From: DATDIC01 sp963777625
GTDB lineage: Bacteria > Pseudomonadota > Alphaproteobacteria > Acetobacterales > Acetobacteraceae
Assembly (NCBI GenBank): GCA_963777625.1
Contig: CAVZRO010000029.1
Coordinates: 62,001-126,000 of the forward strand
Reading direction: 5' to 3'
DNA length: 64,000 nucleotides
Every line of letters starts with the position of its first letter. The stretch's first letter is position 1. The translations under genes and the position numbers were made by a program. Below, piece after piece: positions 1-7,946 of the stretch. The notes under the pieces are model-generated. The model did not search any database. It was given only the letters and a program-made list of their open reading frames with translations, and was not told where the DNA came from.

Positions 1-235
1 TCAGGATCGACCAGTAGCCGAGCGTATCGAGGGAGATCGGCCCTAGCTGGGTGGAGAATTGTCCATGATAGGCGATGTTGGTGACCAACGCGATGAGCCG
101 CAGCAGGACCCACGCCGAGGCGACCCCGAAAGTGCCCGTCACGATCGCCATCGCGGCCAGAATGAGTACGCGCGGATGTGTCGTATAGTCGCCAAATTCC
201 TGAGCACGGGAGCCTGGCGTGGCCTGCTTTGACAT
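1..235 (-). CDS. ClC-type voltage-gated chloride channel, N-terminal part (gene runs off window)
   Basis: Reading the minus strand from an ATG at 235 gives an open frame to the window edge, with no stop. It begins MSKQATPGSRAQEFGDY, followed by a hydrophobic stretch (VLILAAMAIVTGTFG, then ASAWVLLRLIALVTNIAY). That layout, a short polar N-terminus followed by a first helix with the AAMAxVxGxxG and AWVLLRLIALxTNxAY pattern, is what I recognise as the start of bacterial ClC chloride/proton antiporters. Only about 78 residues are visible, so the selectivity motifs cannot be checked. It is divergent from the MarR gene at 306, which probably controls it. Confidence 0.7.
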   Translation of the reverse strand, partial: MSKQATPGSRAQEFGDYTTHPRVLILAAMAIVTGTFGVASAWVLLRLIALVTNIAYHGQFSTQLGPISLDTLGYWSIL

Positions 236-268
236 TCCTGGGGTTCCGTAGGGGATCGTCGGGCATAT

Positions 269-281
269 ATCGTACTACGAT
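269..281. promoter_or_regulatory. Perfect inverted repeat, candidate MarR operator
   Basis: ATCGTA-C-TACGAT is a perfect 6-1-6 inverted repeat in the 70-bp gap between the divergent ClC and MarR genes, 24 bases before the MarR start. MarR proteins bind palindromes between divergent promoters. The link to this regulator is inference. Confidence 0.4.
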
Positions 282-305
282 GAAAATTCCAGAGGATGCT
301 CACGC

Positions 306-749
306 ATGCCGGCCGTGCGCGCCGTTCGTATTCGCAAGCAGGATTACGAGGCATTGGCGGCGTTTCGACGGGCGCTGCGGCGGTTCGTGGCGTTCAGCGA
401 ACAAGCGGCGCGGGCGGCGCGGCTGACGCCGCGGCAGCATCAGGTGCTGCTGGCGATCAAGGGTGCCCCGGGGCGGGACGTGCTGAGCGTAGGGGAGATT
501 GCTGCGGCGCTCATGATTCGACCGCATAGCGGTGTGGAACTGATCGACCGGCTGGTACAGCTCGGATTGGTGGCGCGGCAGGCGGATGGCGTCGATCACC
601 GACGTGTGAATATCGCCCTGACCGCAGCGGCGGATGCGGTGCTGGAAGATCTGTCCACCGTACATGTCGAGGAGTTGCGGCGGATACGGCCGGCGCTGGC
701 GGACCTGTTGCGGCGCTTCGATTCCGATACCGGCGGCCCGAAGTCTTGA
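306..749 (+). CDS. MarR family transcriptional regulator
   Basis: A 147-residue protein of the usual MarR length. The winged helix-turn-helix is visible: TPRQHQVLLAIKG (about residues 39-51), then LSVGEIAAALMIRPHSGVELIDRL as recognition region, and a basic wing around DHRRVNIALT. The C-terminal helix (LSTVHVEELRRIRPALADLLRRF) fits the dimerisation region. It is divergent from a ClC channel gene, with a palindrome in the gap, so it is probably a local repressor of itself and the channel. Its last five residues (GGPKS) and stop codon lie inside a palindromic repeat (733-773) related to one at 26801, so the 3' end appears to be set by that element. Confidence 0.85.
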   Translation: MPAVRAVRIRKQDYEALAAFRRALRRFVAFSEQAARAARLTPRQHQVLLAIKGAPGRDVLSVGEIAAALMIRPHSGVELIDRLVQLGLVARQADGVDHRRVNIALTAAADAVLEDLSTVHVEELRRIRPALADLLRRFDSDTGGPKS

Positions 750-773
750 GTGCTGCCAGGATCGTCGGGCCGC
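733..773. repeat. Palindromic repeat overlapping the marR 3' end
   Basis: GCGGCCCGA at 733-741 pairs with TCGGGCCGC at 765-773. The interior GAAGTCTTGA and CCAGGATCGTCGG match the first hairpin of the larger element at 26801-26925, so this is a second, shorter member of the same family. It spans the marR stop codon and could act as a 3' mRNA hairpin. Confidence 0.6.
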
Positions 774-949
774 GGGGATCTGAAACAGCAAGTCCTTCGG
801 GACCGACGTTCGGCGCAAGCAGCGCTTTCTGGGTGGCAGGTCAGACGTTGCGATGACGGACTGATACTTTGCGGTGGAATGTTTGACCGTCCCGTCAGGT
901 CGTCATGGGGGCGTTGAGCCGGCACGCGGCAAGAACAAGAAACTTCCAA

Positions 950-980
950 CGCAGAGGCGCAGAGGCGCAGAGGCGCAGAG
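950..980. repeat. 8-bp tandem repeat, 3.9 copies
   Basis: CGCAGAGG is repeated at 950, 958 and 966, followed by a partial copy CGCAGAG to 980. It sits in a gene-free stretch (750-1139) in which I otherwise see no convincing coding or RNA feature. Confidence 0.8.
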
Positions 981-1139
981 ATACGCGCCGAGGTCCGGCA
1001 ATCTCCCGGCCGGCTTGATGATCGGCCCGACCGGCAGCGCTCCGCCTTCGTGTCTCGTCGGCGAATTTTTCGTGTGGCTTCGCCGGCCATGGCACTGGAA
1101 CGGCGACGCGGTTCCGGAGGCGGTAATCAAGTCGCGCCG

Positions 1140-1271
1140 TTCGAGAGGCGGACTCTTCCGCGTCATGCTGACGCACGCCGGTATGACGCGGTCGCGATTG
1201 CGCGGACTGTCGCTGGATTCCGGCTTTCGCCGGAATGACCGGGGACGGGGATGGGGCTGCGTTCAGGGCGG
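1140..1271. repeat. Dispersed two-hairpin intergenic repeat, copy 1
   Basis: About 132 bases that align along their whole length with 12275-12413. Stem 1: 9-bp arms at 1158-1166 and 1183-1191 around CGTCAT/ATGACG. Stem 2: ATTCCGGC at 1217-1224 and GCCGGAAT at 1229-1236, with a TTTC loop. Relative to copy 2, both stems show paired changes that keep base pairing. It lies just beyond the hemB stop codon. Confidence 0.75.
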
Positions 1272-1281
1272 CCTGTCGGCG

Positions 1282-2259
1282 TCAGAAACCTTCGCGAATG
1301 ACGTCGCGGGCGAAATAGGACAGGATCAGATCGGCTCCCGCACGCTTGAACGCGCCGAGCGTCTCCCGCACCACCAGGGCTTCGTCAATGGCGCCGGCCG
1401 CCGCGGCGAATTTGATCATCGCGTACTCACCGCTGACCTGATAAACGGCGATCGGCAGCAGGGTGCGGTCGCGCAGCCGTGCCAGCACGTCGAGGTACGG
1501 CAGGCCGGGTTTCACCATCAGTATGTCGGCGCCTTCGTCCTCGTCGGCCAGCGATTCGCGCAGCGCCTCACGCCCATTCAACGGATCGAGCTGGTAGGTC
1601 TTGCGGTCGCCTTTCAGCTCACAACCGGCGGCCGCGCGGAATGGTCCGTAGAAGGCCGAGGCGAATTTCGACGAGTAGGCCATGATCGGCATGTCCTGGT
1701 GCCCGGCAGCGTCCAGCGCGTGCCGGATCGCCGCGACCTGACCGTCCATCATGCCGGATGGCGCCACCAGGTCGGCCCCTGCCTCCGCCAAGGTCACGGC
1801 TTGGCGCCCGAGATTTTCCAAGGTCACGTCGTTCAGCACGTGGCCGTGCTCCAGGACGCCGCAATGGCCGTGATCGGTGTATTCACAGAAGCAGAGATCG
1901 GGGATCACCACCATCTCCGGCACCGCTCTCCGGGCGTGGCGCACCAGGCGCGCGACAAGGCCATCCGGCTGCCACGCATCACTGCCGGACGGGTCCTTGC
2001 GGTGCGAGACACCGAACAGCATCACCGACTTCACCCCATCGGCGGCGAGCGATTCGATCTCGCGCTCCAGCTCGCGTTCGGGAATGCGGTGCACGCCCGG
2101 CATGCTGGCGACCGGCTGGGGGTCGCGGATGTCCTCTTCCACGAAGATCGGCTGGATCAGGTCGGCGGGCGTCAGCACCGTCTCACGCACGAGAGCGCGC
2201 AAGGCTGGCGATCGCCGCAGGCGACGAAGGCGGGTGACCGGGAAACGGCCGGCGGTCAT
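1282..2259 (-). CDS. hemB: Delta-aminolevulinic acid dehydratase (porphobilinogen synthase)
   Basis: Condenses two 5-aminolevulinate molecules to porphobilinogen in cytosolic tetrapyrrole synthesis (heme, and bacteriochlorophyll if present). The 325-residue length is typical. The metal-binding segment DLCFCEYTDHGHCG carries Cys123, Cys125 and Cys133, so this looks like the zinc-cysteine class rather than the Asp-rich magnesium class. The Schiff-base lysines are in SSKFASAFYGPFR (about Lys198) and MVKPGLPYLD (about Lys250). It appears to be a single-gene unit. The MTAGRFP start is the first Met, and no better start was seen. A dispersed hairpin repeat follows its stop codon. Confidence 0.97.
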   Translation of the reverse strand: MTAGRFPVTRLRRLRRSPALRALVRETVLTPADLIQPIFVEEDIRDPQPVASMPGVHRIPERELEREIESLAADGVKSVMLFGVSHRKDPSGSDAWQPDGLVARLVRHARRAVPEMVVIPDLCFCEYTDHGHCGVLEHGHVLNDVTLENLGRQAVTLAEAGADLVAPSGMMDGQVAAIRHALDAAGHQDMPIMAYSSKFASAFYGPFRAAAGCELKGDRKTYQLDPLNGREALRESLADEDEGADILMVKPGLPYLDVLARLRDRTLLPIAVYQVSGEYAMIKFAAAAGAIDEALVVRETLGAFKRAGADLILSYFARDVIREGF

Positions 2260-2409
2260 GTCGGGGTACTCCTGTAGCGGCGACCGCCGGTCTCCTTAGA
2301 ACGTAATGGCAGCGGCGCCAATATTCCGCGACCTATGTACCTGTTAATCCGACGTGCAGAGCCCGGTGATCCTCCGGCGGCTCTGGTCGCCGCCTTTGAC
2401 TTTGGTGAT

Positions 2410-3285
2410 ATGAGCTCCCGTGTGACCGCAACGACGATCCATGTCATTGGCGCATCCGGCCGGACGGGAACCGCCCTGTGCCGCAGCTTGCACGCCGATG
2501 CGGTGCCGTTCGTCCCGGTCGTGCGGGATGCGGCGAAATGGTCGGTGCTCGGGCTGGGCCGCGCGCCGGTGGTTGCCGACATCACCGATGGCGCAGCACT
2601 GTGCCGGGTGCTGGGCGGCGCGACCCGCATCGTTTGCTGCGCCCATGCGCGCCACGCTGGCGCCGTCCTGGCTGTCGCGCCGGCAAACGCCCGGTTCGTG
2701 TTTCTCGGCAGCACGCGCAAATTCACCCGCTGGCCGGACGCGCACGGCAACGGGGTGATTGCCGGTGAAACTGCGTTCCTGGCGTCGGGTCGCTCCGGCG
2801 TGATGCTGCACCCGACCATGATCTACGGCGCTTGCGGCGAAAACAATGTGCAGCGGCTGGCGGCGTTGCTGCGCCGGCTGCCGTTCTTGCCGCTGCCGCG
2901 CCGCGCCGGGATGGTGCAGCCGATCCACCAGGACGATGTGACCCGCGCGATCCGCGCCGCGCTGGATCGTCATTGGGACGCGCCGGCGGCGCTGGTAATC
3001 GCCGGGCCGGAGGCGGTGGGGTATGCCGATTTCGTGCGCGCGGTGGCGCATGCGGCGTGCTTGCGTCCGCCACATTTCGTGCCAGTGCCGGTTACGTTGC
3101 TGACGGTGCTTGCCAGGCTTGCGGCGGCGACGCGGCTGCCCCGCATCCATCCCGACGAGATCCGGCGGCTGTGCGAGGACAAGGCGTTCGACATTGCGGC
3201 TATGCGCGGCGTGCTGGGGGCTGAGCCGGTTTCGCTTGCGGACGGTCTTGCACGCACGTTCGGGCCGCCGCACAACCCTGGGTGA
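2410..3285 (+). CDS. NAD(P)-binding Rossmann-fold protein (atypical SDR / epimerase-like)
   Basis: The N-terminus IHVIGASGRTGTAL (GxxGxxG) is a dinucleotide-binding turn. Further on, LHPTMIYGACGENN resembles the YxxxK-region segment of extended and atypical SDRs but lacks a clear YxxxK pair, so it may bind NAD(P) without classical dehydrogenase chemistry. I place the start at 2410 (MSSRVTATT), right before the Rossmann strand. A start at 2335 would add 25 residues without family resemblance. About 291 residues. It is followed 15 bases later by an M20 amidohydrolase, so the two are probably co-transcribed. Substrate unknown. Confidence 0.75.
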   Translation: MSSRVTATTIHVIGASGRTGTALCRSLHADAVPFVPVVRDAAKWSVLGLGRAPVVADITDGAALCRVLGGATRIVCCAHARHAGAVLAVAPANARFVFLGSTRKFTRWPDAHGNGVIAGETAFLASGRSGVMLHPTMIYGACGENNVQRLAALLRRLPFLPLPRRAGMVQPIHQDDVTRAIRAALDRHWDAPAALVIAGPEAVGYADFVRAVAHAACLRPPHFVPVPVTLLTVLARLAAATRLPRIHPDEIRRLCEDKAFDIAAMRGVLGAEPVSLADGLARTFGPPHNPG

Positions 3286-3300
3286 ACCCCGGAGTGCAGC

Positions 3301-4479
3301 ATGCCTGTCATCAACCGCATCGCCGAATTCCACGCCGACATGACTGCATGGCGCCACGATTTGCATGCGAACCCGGAGATCGGGCTGCAGGAGCATCGGA
3401 CCAGCCGCGTCGTGCAGGAGCGGTTGCGTGCGTTCGGGGTGGACGAGGTGGTTACCGGGCTGGCGCAGACGGGCGTGGTCGGCGTGATCCGTGGGCGTGG
3501 CGCCGGCACGCGGGCCATCGGGCTGCGCGCCGATATGGACGCGCTGCCGATCGAGGAAGCCACCGGCAAGCCGTATGCCTCCCGCAACCCCGGCGTGATG
3601 CACGCCTGCGGCCATGACGGCCACACGACCATGCTGCTGGGCGCGGCGCGGTACCTGGCGGAGACGCGCAATTTCGATGGCACAGTGTATGTGATCTTCC
3701 AGCCTGCCGAGGAAAATGCGGGCGGCGGCGAGATCATGGTGCGGGAGGGATTGTTCGAGCGATTCCCGATGGACCAGGTGTTCGGATTGCACAACTGGCC
3801 GGGCCTTCCGCAAGGTCAGTTCGCCTGGCGCGACGGGCCTATCATGGCGGCGGTCGGCGGCATCGATATCACCATCACCGGCAAGGGCGCGCATGCGGCG
3901 CATCCCGATGTCGGCATCGATCCGATCGTGGTGGCCAGCCAGATCGTCACGGCATTGCAGACGATCGTTTCGCGCAGCCTCAATCCGGCGGATAGCGGCG
4001 TGGTCACCATCGGACATATCAGCGCCGGCCACGCCAGCAACGTGATTCCCGAGACCGCCCACATGACCGGGACCGCGCGCTGGTTCGCGCCGCACGTGGG
4101 CGATGCGCTGGAGGCCGGCGTCCGGCGGCTTGCCACCGGCATCGCGGCCAGCTTCGGCGCCAGCGCGGAGGTTGGTTTCACGCGAACCTATCCCGCCACG
4201 GTCAATGATCCGGACGCCACCGCGCTGACCGTGGCCGCCGCGCGCGCCGTGGCCGGCGATGCTCGGGTGCAGCCGATGCAGCGCCCCACCATGGGTGCCG
4301 AGGATTTCGCTTACATGCTGCAGAAGAAGCAGGGTAGCTACATCATGCTGGGTGCGGCCCGCGGCACGGATGACGCGCTACTGCATCACGCGAGGTATGA
4401 CTTCAACGACGAGATACTGTCGATCGGGGCGTCATACTGGGCGACGCTGGCGGAACAGGTGCTGGGCGGGAAAGAGTGA
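3301..4479 (+). CDS. M20 family amidohydrolase (hippurate hydrolase / aminoacylase-like)
   Basis: A 392-residue member of the M20D peptidase/amidohydrolase family, which removes N-acyl groups from amino acids. Visible features: RHDLHANPEIGLQEHRT near the N-terminus, RADMDALPI (about 76-84), and the metal-binding HACGHDGH (His101, Cys103, His105). EENAGGGE (about 139) and the C-terminal GAEDFAYM (about 330) complete the active site. The central dimerisation insert ITGKGAHAAHPDVGIDPI is intact. The start follows a GGAG 10 bases upstream. It lies directly downstream of an NAD-binding protein. The natural substrate (hippurate, N-acyl amino acid or auxin-type conjugate) cannot be told from sequence. 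Confidence 0.93.
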   Translation: MPVINRIAEFHADMTAWRHDLHANPEIGLQEHRTSRVVQERLRAFGVDEVVTGLAQTGVVGVIRGRGAGTRAIGLRADMDALPIEEATGKPYASRNPGVMHACGHDGHTTMLLGAARYLAETRNFDGTVYVIFQPAEENAGGGEIMVREGLFERFPMDQVFGLHNWPGLPQGQFAWRDGPIMAAVGGIDITITGKGAHAAHPDVGIDPIVVASQIVTALQTIVSRSLNPADSGVVTIGHISAGHASNVIPETAHMTGTARWFAPHVGDALEAGVRRLATGIAASFGASAEVGFTRTYPATVNDPDATALTVAAARAVAGDARVQPMQRPTMGAEDFAYMLQKKQGSYIMLGAARGTDDALLHHARYDFNDEILSIGASYWATLAEQVLGGKE

Positions 4480-4850
4480 CGGCGACCGATCGCATGCGCG
4501 CCGCCGACCCAGCCGTGATGTCCGCGCGGGCGGCGATGGTCTGGTGACGGATGGCGAACCTGCCGGCATGACTTGAACACCAAGTCACCCCAAGTGGAAG
4601 CGGTGCTGGGAAGTGCGTGGAAGCGGCTTGCAGCGTCCCGTTCCACGGAGCCACTTACACGGCAGAAAGCCCGTCAGAGGTGGACTTACCTGACGCAACG
4701 ACGATCAGTCCGCGGAGGGAATGGTGGTTGCCAGTATGGTCGCGGTAGCAGCGCCGGGCGGCATCCTAACCGCCGTATTGGTTGACTTCCCCGCGCGCCC
4801 ACCCCGTAACACCTCCCGCAAGGGGAGCGTGATAAGTGGGGCCGTTGGCG
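4480..4850. other. Gene-free stretch, nothing recognised
   Basis: About 370 bases between the amidohydrolase and the ogt 3' end. Short open frames here show no family resemblance. A small hairpin-like CTCCC-GCAAG-GGGAG at about 4813-4827 recalls the larger G/C-tract palindrome at 21591 but is too short to call. Confidence 0.5.
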
Positions 4851-5373
4851 TCACGCCGCGTTTTCGCGCGGCAATAGCGCGCCCTTCTCATGCCGCAGGA
4901 GCCATGCCTTGCGGGCGAGTCCTCCGCCGTAGCCGGTCAGGCTGGAGTTGGCGCCGATGACACGATGGCACGGCACCACGAGCGCGATCGGGTTGGCGCC
5001 ATTCGCCAGACCGACGGCGCGGCTGGCCGATGGGGCGCCTATGGTTGCACCCAGTTTCCCGTAGGTGGTCGTGGTGACCGGGCGGGATGCATCGCAGCGC
5101 TGCCCACACCCGGCGCTGGAAGTCCGTACCGGGCGTTCGTGTGGGGATGCTATCGAGCGCAACCAGGTCACCGGCGAAATACGCGGCAATGCTGCGGCTT
5201 GCGTCACCGGCCGCGCGACCGGGCGTCAGCGAGCATGGCCCATAGTAGCGGTGCAGCAGCCGGTGCATGCGGCTCTCGTAATCCACGAAATCGAGCGCAC
5301 ACAGCGCATCCCTATCAGAGACCAGCAGAATCGTGCCGATCGGCGACGGAACCCGCTCGAGGAACAGTTTCAT
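4851..5373 (-). pseudogene. ogt: Methylated-DNA-protein-cysteine methyltransferase, broken by a one-base frameshift
   Basis: Repairs O6-alkylguanine by transfer of the alkyl group to its own cysteine. The N-terminal half starts at 5373 (MKLFLERVPSPIGTILLV) and runs through DFQRRVWAALRCIPPG. It then switches frame near 5076, and the second frame continues TTTTYGKLGATIGAPSASRA, the active site PCHRV and GYGGGLARKAWLLRHEK to a stop at 4851. The join reads as one extra C on the minus strand between GGT and ACC. All catalytic residues are intact on either side, so the break is recent or a sequence error. Its start overlaps the end of the Ada-AlkA gene by 59 bases, so the two form an alkylation-repair operon. 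Confidence 0.85.
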
Positions 5374-6874
5374 GAATTACCTCCTTGTCTGCGCCGGGCA
5401 TGGCGCTCTTGGCTGATGGCCCCGAGGCCCAGAGATGCTGGGCGGCATAGGCGCGCCATGGCCGCCATGCCTCGGCGCTGGCGAGCAGCGCGGCGGGCGT
5501 CGGCCGACCCTGCGGCGTCGCCATCGCGCGCAGCAGGCCGATATCCGCAGCGGGGAATGCATCGGGCTCGTGCAGCGCCCGCATGGCGATGTATTGCGCG
5601 GTCCATTCGCCGATGCCCGGCAACCCGCGCAGGCGAGCGACCATTTCATCGAGCCCCCGTCCGGGCTCGAACAGGCGCGGGTCGGCGGCGGCGGCCCTGG
5701 CCAGCGACACGATCGATGCGGCCCGGTTGCGGGGCATGCCCAGCACCGTCGCCAGGTCTTCTGCTTCGGCCAGCCGTTCCGACGACGGGAACACATGGGT
5801 CAGGCCCGCCAGGGCTGTATCCTCGGTTGGCGGCAGCGCCACGCCGTACGCAGCCACCAGCTTTCCGGCGAGCGCCTGCGCTGCGCGGACCGTGATCTGC
5901 TGGCCGAGAATACCGCGTACCGCCAGCTCGAACCCATCCCATGCGCCGGGCACCCGCAGCCCCGGCCGCGCCCCGACCAGCGGGGCCATCACCGGGTCCT
6001 CGGCGAGATGGGCGCCGATCACCGACGGATCGGCCCCCAGATCGAACATGAGCCGGATGCGAGCGACGATTGCCGGGAGCGCCGTGACGACGGGGAAGCG
6101 GATGGCCGCGGTCAGCGCGCGCTGGTCTGCCGCCGGGCGGATCGAAATGCTGCCGACGGCGCCATCGAGGCCGATGCTGCGCACATAGACGCCGTCGCTC
6201 AGCGTCTCCACACCGCGTATGAGGCGGGCGCCGAGGAAGCCGAACATTGTCGGCCAGTCATACGGGGGTTTGAATGGCAGTGTCAGGCGGATAGCCGAGT
6301 CCGTCGCTTCGCCTTGGGTGGCGCGACGCAGGCTGCGCGGCGGACGTCCGTAGAGTTTCCGAAACGTGTCGTTGAACCGCCGCACGCTGCCAAAGCCGGT
6401 GGCCAGCGCCACCTCGGTCATTGGCAGGGCGGTGTCGGTGATAAGCTGCTTCGCCAGCAGCACGCGTCGGGTGTGCGCGACCGCGATCGGCGACGCGCCG
6501 AGATGCTTCTGGAACAGGCGACGCAATTGCCGCTCGCCGATGCCCAAGCGGCCGGCCAGGGCGTCCACGTCATTGTTGTTGAGCGCCCCGGCGGCGATCA
6601 GCGTCATGGCGCGCGAAACGGTGCTGGAGGTGCCGTGCCAGGCGGCGAGATCGGGCGAGGTTTCCGGCCGGCAGCGCAGGCAGGGGCGGAAGCCGGCCGC
6701 CTGAGCCGCCGCGGCGCTCGGCATGAAGATAATGTTCTCCAGCTTTGGCGGCCGGGCGGGGCAGATGGGGCGGCAGTAGATGCCGGTGGTGCGGACCGCC
6801 GTGAAGAACTGCCCGTCGAAGCGGGCATCACGGGTGGTCAGGGCACGGTAACAGGCGTCGCGATCGAGATGCAT
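5315..6874 (-). CDS. Ada-AlkA fusion: methylphosphotriester-sensing AraC regulator with DNA-3-methyladenine glycosylase
   Basis: A 519-residue three-part protein. The N-terminal Ada zinc/methyl-acceptor domain has YCRPICPAR and CLRCRPE, matching the four zinc cysteines of Ada, one of which accepts methyl groups from phosphotriesters. An AraC-type HTH follows (LAGRLGIGERQLRRLFQKHLG ... FGSVRRFNDTFRKLYGRPP). The C-terminal half is AlkA-like: RGILGQQITVRAAQ, the helix-hairpin-helix LRGLPGIGEWTAQYIAMR, then the catalytic Asp in AADIGL. The start at 6874 gives MHLDRDACYRALTTRD, a canonical Ada N-terminus; longer upstream frames are not homologous. The fusion should sense alkylation and excise alkylpurines, while the adjacent ogt covers O6-alkylguanine. 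Confidence 0.93.
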   Translation of the reverse strand: MHLDRDACYRALTTRDARFDGQFFTAVRTTGIYCRPICPARPPKLENIIFMPSAAAAQAAGFRPCLRCRPETSPDLAAWHGTSSTVSRAMTLIAAGALNNNDVDALAGRLGIGERQLRRLFQKHLGASPIAVAHTRRVLLAKQLITDTALPMTEVALATGFGSVRRFNDTFRKLYGRPPRSLRRATQGEATDSAIRLTLPFKPPYDWPTMFGFLGARLIRGVETLSDGVYVRSIGLDGAVGSISIRPAADQRALTAAIRFPVVTALPAIVARIRLMFDLGADPSVIGAHLAEDPVMAPLVGARPGLRVPGAWDGFELAVRGILGQQITVRAAQALAGKLVAAYGVALPPTEDTALAGLTHVFPSSERLAEAEDLATVLGMPRNRAASIVSLARAAAADPRLFEPGRGLDEMVARLRGLPGIGEWTAQYIAMRALHEPDAFPAADIGLLRAMATPQGRPTPAALLASAEAWRPWRAYAAQHLWASGPSAKSAMPGADKEVIHETVPRAGSVADRHDSAGL

Positions 6875-6971
6875 GGCGGTATCCTGCCCGTTTTCGGCGA
6901 TGGGTTCTCGCCACTTTCGGACGTGATTGGCCCCCACATGCTCCCGCGCCTGCTGGCGCGGGAGCAGCTTC

Positions 6972-7946
6972 TTAATAACACCCGGCCTGCCGCGCCCGCT
7001 CCCGCACCAGCGCCAGGACGGTCCGACAGGTGGGCATCTGCTGGTCAACCATTTCCCCCAGCTCAACCACGGCGCCGAGCAGCGCGTCGATTTCCATCGG
7101 CCGCCCGCGCTCCAGGTCCTGCAGCATGGAGGTCTTGTGCTCGCCCACCTCGGCCGCGCCGTCGATCCGCTTTTCGACGTCGATGGGGAAGCGCACGCCG
7201 AGTGCTTCCGCCACCGCTTTCGCCTCCAGCATCATGGTCCGGCATACCGCGCGGAGCGCCGGATCACCGGTGATGCGGTCGAGCGTGGCAACGGTGAGCG
7301 CCGAGATCGGGTTGAACGCCAGGTTGCCCCACAGCTTCACCCAGATTTCGTCGCGGATGCGTGGCCGGATCGGGGCCTTCAGTCCGGCGGCGATCAGCAG
7401 TTTCGCGAGCGCCTCGATGCGTGGCGTGCGGGTTCTGTCGGGCTCGCCCAGGCTGAAGCGGTCGCCGTAGCTGTGGGCGATGACGCCGGGCTCGACCACT
7501 TCGGCGGCGGGATAGACGACACAGCCGATCACCTGGGATGGGGGCAGGATCTCCCACAGCCGGCCGCCCGGGTCGACGCTTTCCACCCGGCGGTCGCGGA
7601 AGGGCGAATCCAGCCCGTAGAAATACCAGTACGGCACGCCGTTGATGCCGGTGACCAGCGCGCTATCCGGTCCCATCAGCCGGGCGATCTGCGCCGCCGC
7701 ACCGGGCAGCGAATGCGCCTTCAGGGTGACGATCACAAAATCCTGCACGCCTGCCTGAGCGGCATCGGCGACGCAATGCGGATGCACTACGGTGGTCGCG
7801 CCGCCGCTGATCAGCCGCACGCCGTTTGCCTGCATCGCGGCCAAATGCGGGCCGCGCGCGATGAAGGTTACATCCGTTCCCGCCGCCGCCAGCTTCGCGC
7901 CCAGGAACCCGCCGATCGCTCCCGCCCCGAAGACCGCGACCTTCAC
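6972..7946 (-). CDS. 2-dehydropantoate 2-reductase family protein
   Basis: A 324-residue ketopantoate reductase family member. The N-terminal VAVFGAGAIGGFLGAKLA is an NADP-binding GxGxxG motif. KAHSLP (about 77-82) and NGVPYW carry the family's conserved catalytic-site lysine and asparagine positions. The C-terminal domain has KLWGNLAFNPISALT and HKTSMLQDLERGRPMEIDALLG, with the conserved Lys, Asn, Ser and Glu residues. Its ATG overlaps the end of the upstream acyl-CoA ligase by four bases (ATGA), so the two are translationally coupled. It may make pantoate for CoA or act on another 2-oxo acid. I leave panE off because such paralogues are common and no other pantothenate gene is nearby. Confidence 0.9.
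   Translation of the reverse strand: MKVAVFGAGAIGGFLGAKLAAAGTDVTFIARGPHLAAMQANGVRLISGGATTVVHPHCVADAAQAGVQDFVIVTLKAHSLPGAAAQIARLMGPDSALVTGINGVPYWYFYGLDSPFRDRRVESVDPGGRLWEILPPSQVIGCVVYPAAEVVEPGVIAHSYGDRFSLGEPDRTRTPRIEALAKLLIAAGLKAPIRPRIRDEIWVKLWGNLAFNPISALTVATLDRITGDPALRAVCRTMMLEAKAVAEALGVRFPIDVEKRIDGAAEVGEHKTSMLQDLERGRPMEIDALLGAVVELGEMVDQQMPTCRTVLALVRERARQAGCY

Noticed and set aside
874..2277. A 467-codon open frame on the plus strand across hemB
   Set aside because: It is antisense to hemB, which has all active-site motifs. Long antisense frames are expected in high-GC DNA; the peptide matches no family.
2344..4095. Other long antisense frames (2344-4095, 5435-7273, 13674-15077, 18328-19713, 20392-22065, 24435-25790, 43986-45542)
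   Set aside because: Each lies opposite a clearly recognised gene and shows biased, low-information residues (His, Arg, Gly rich).
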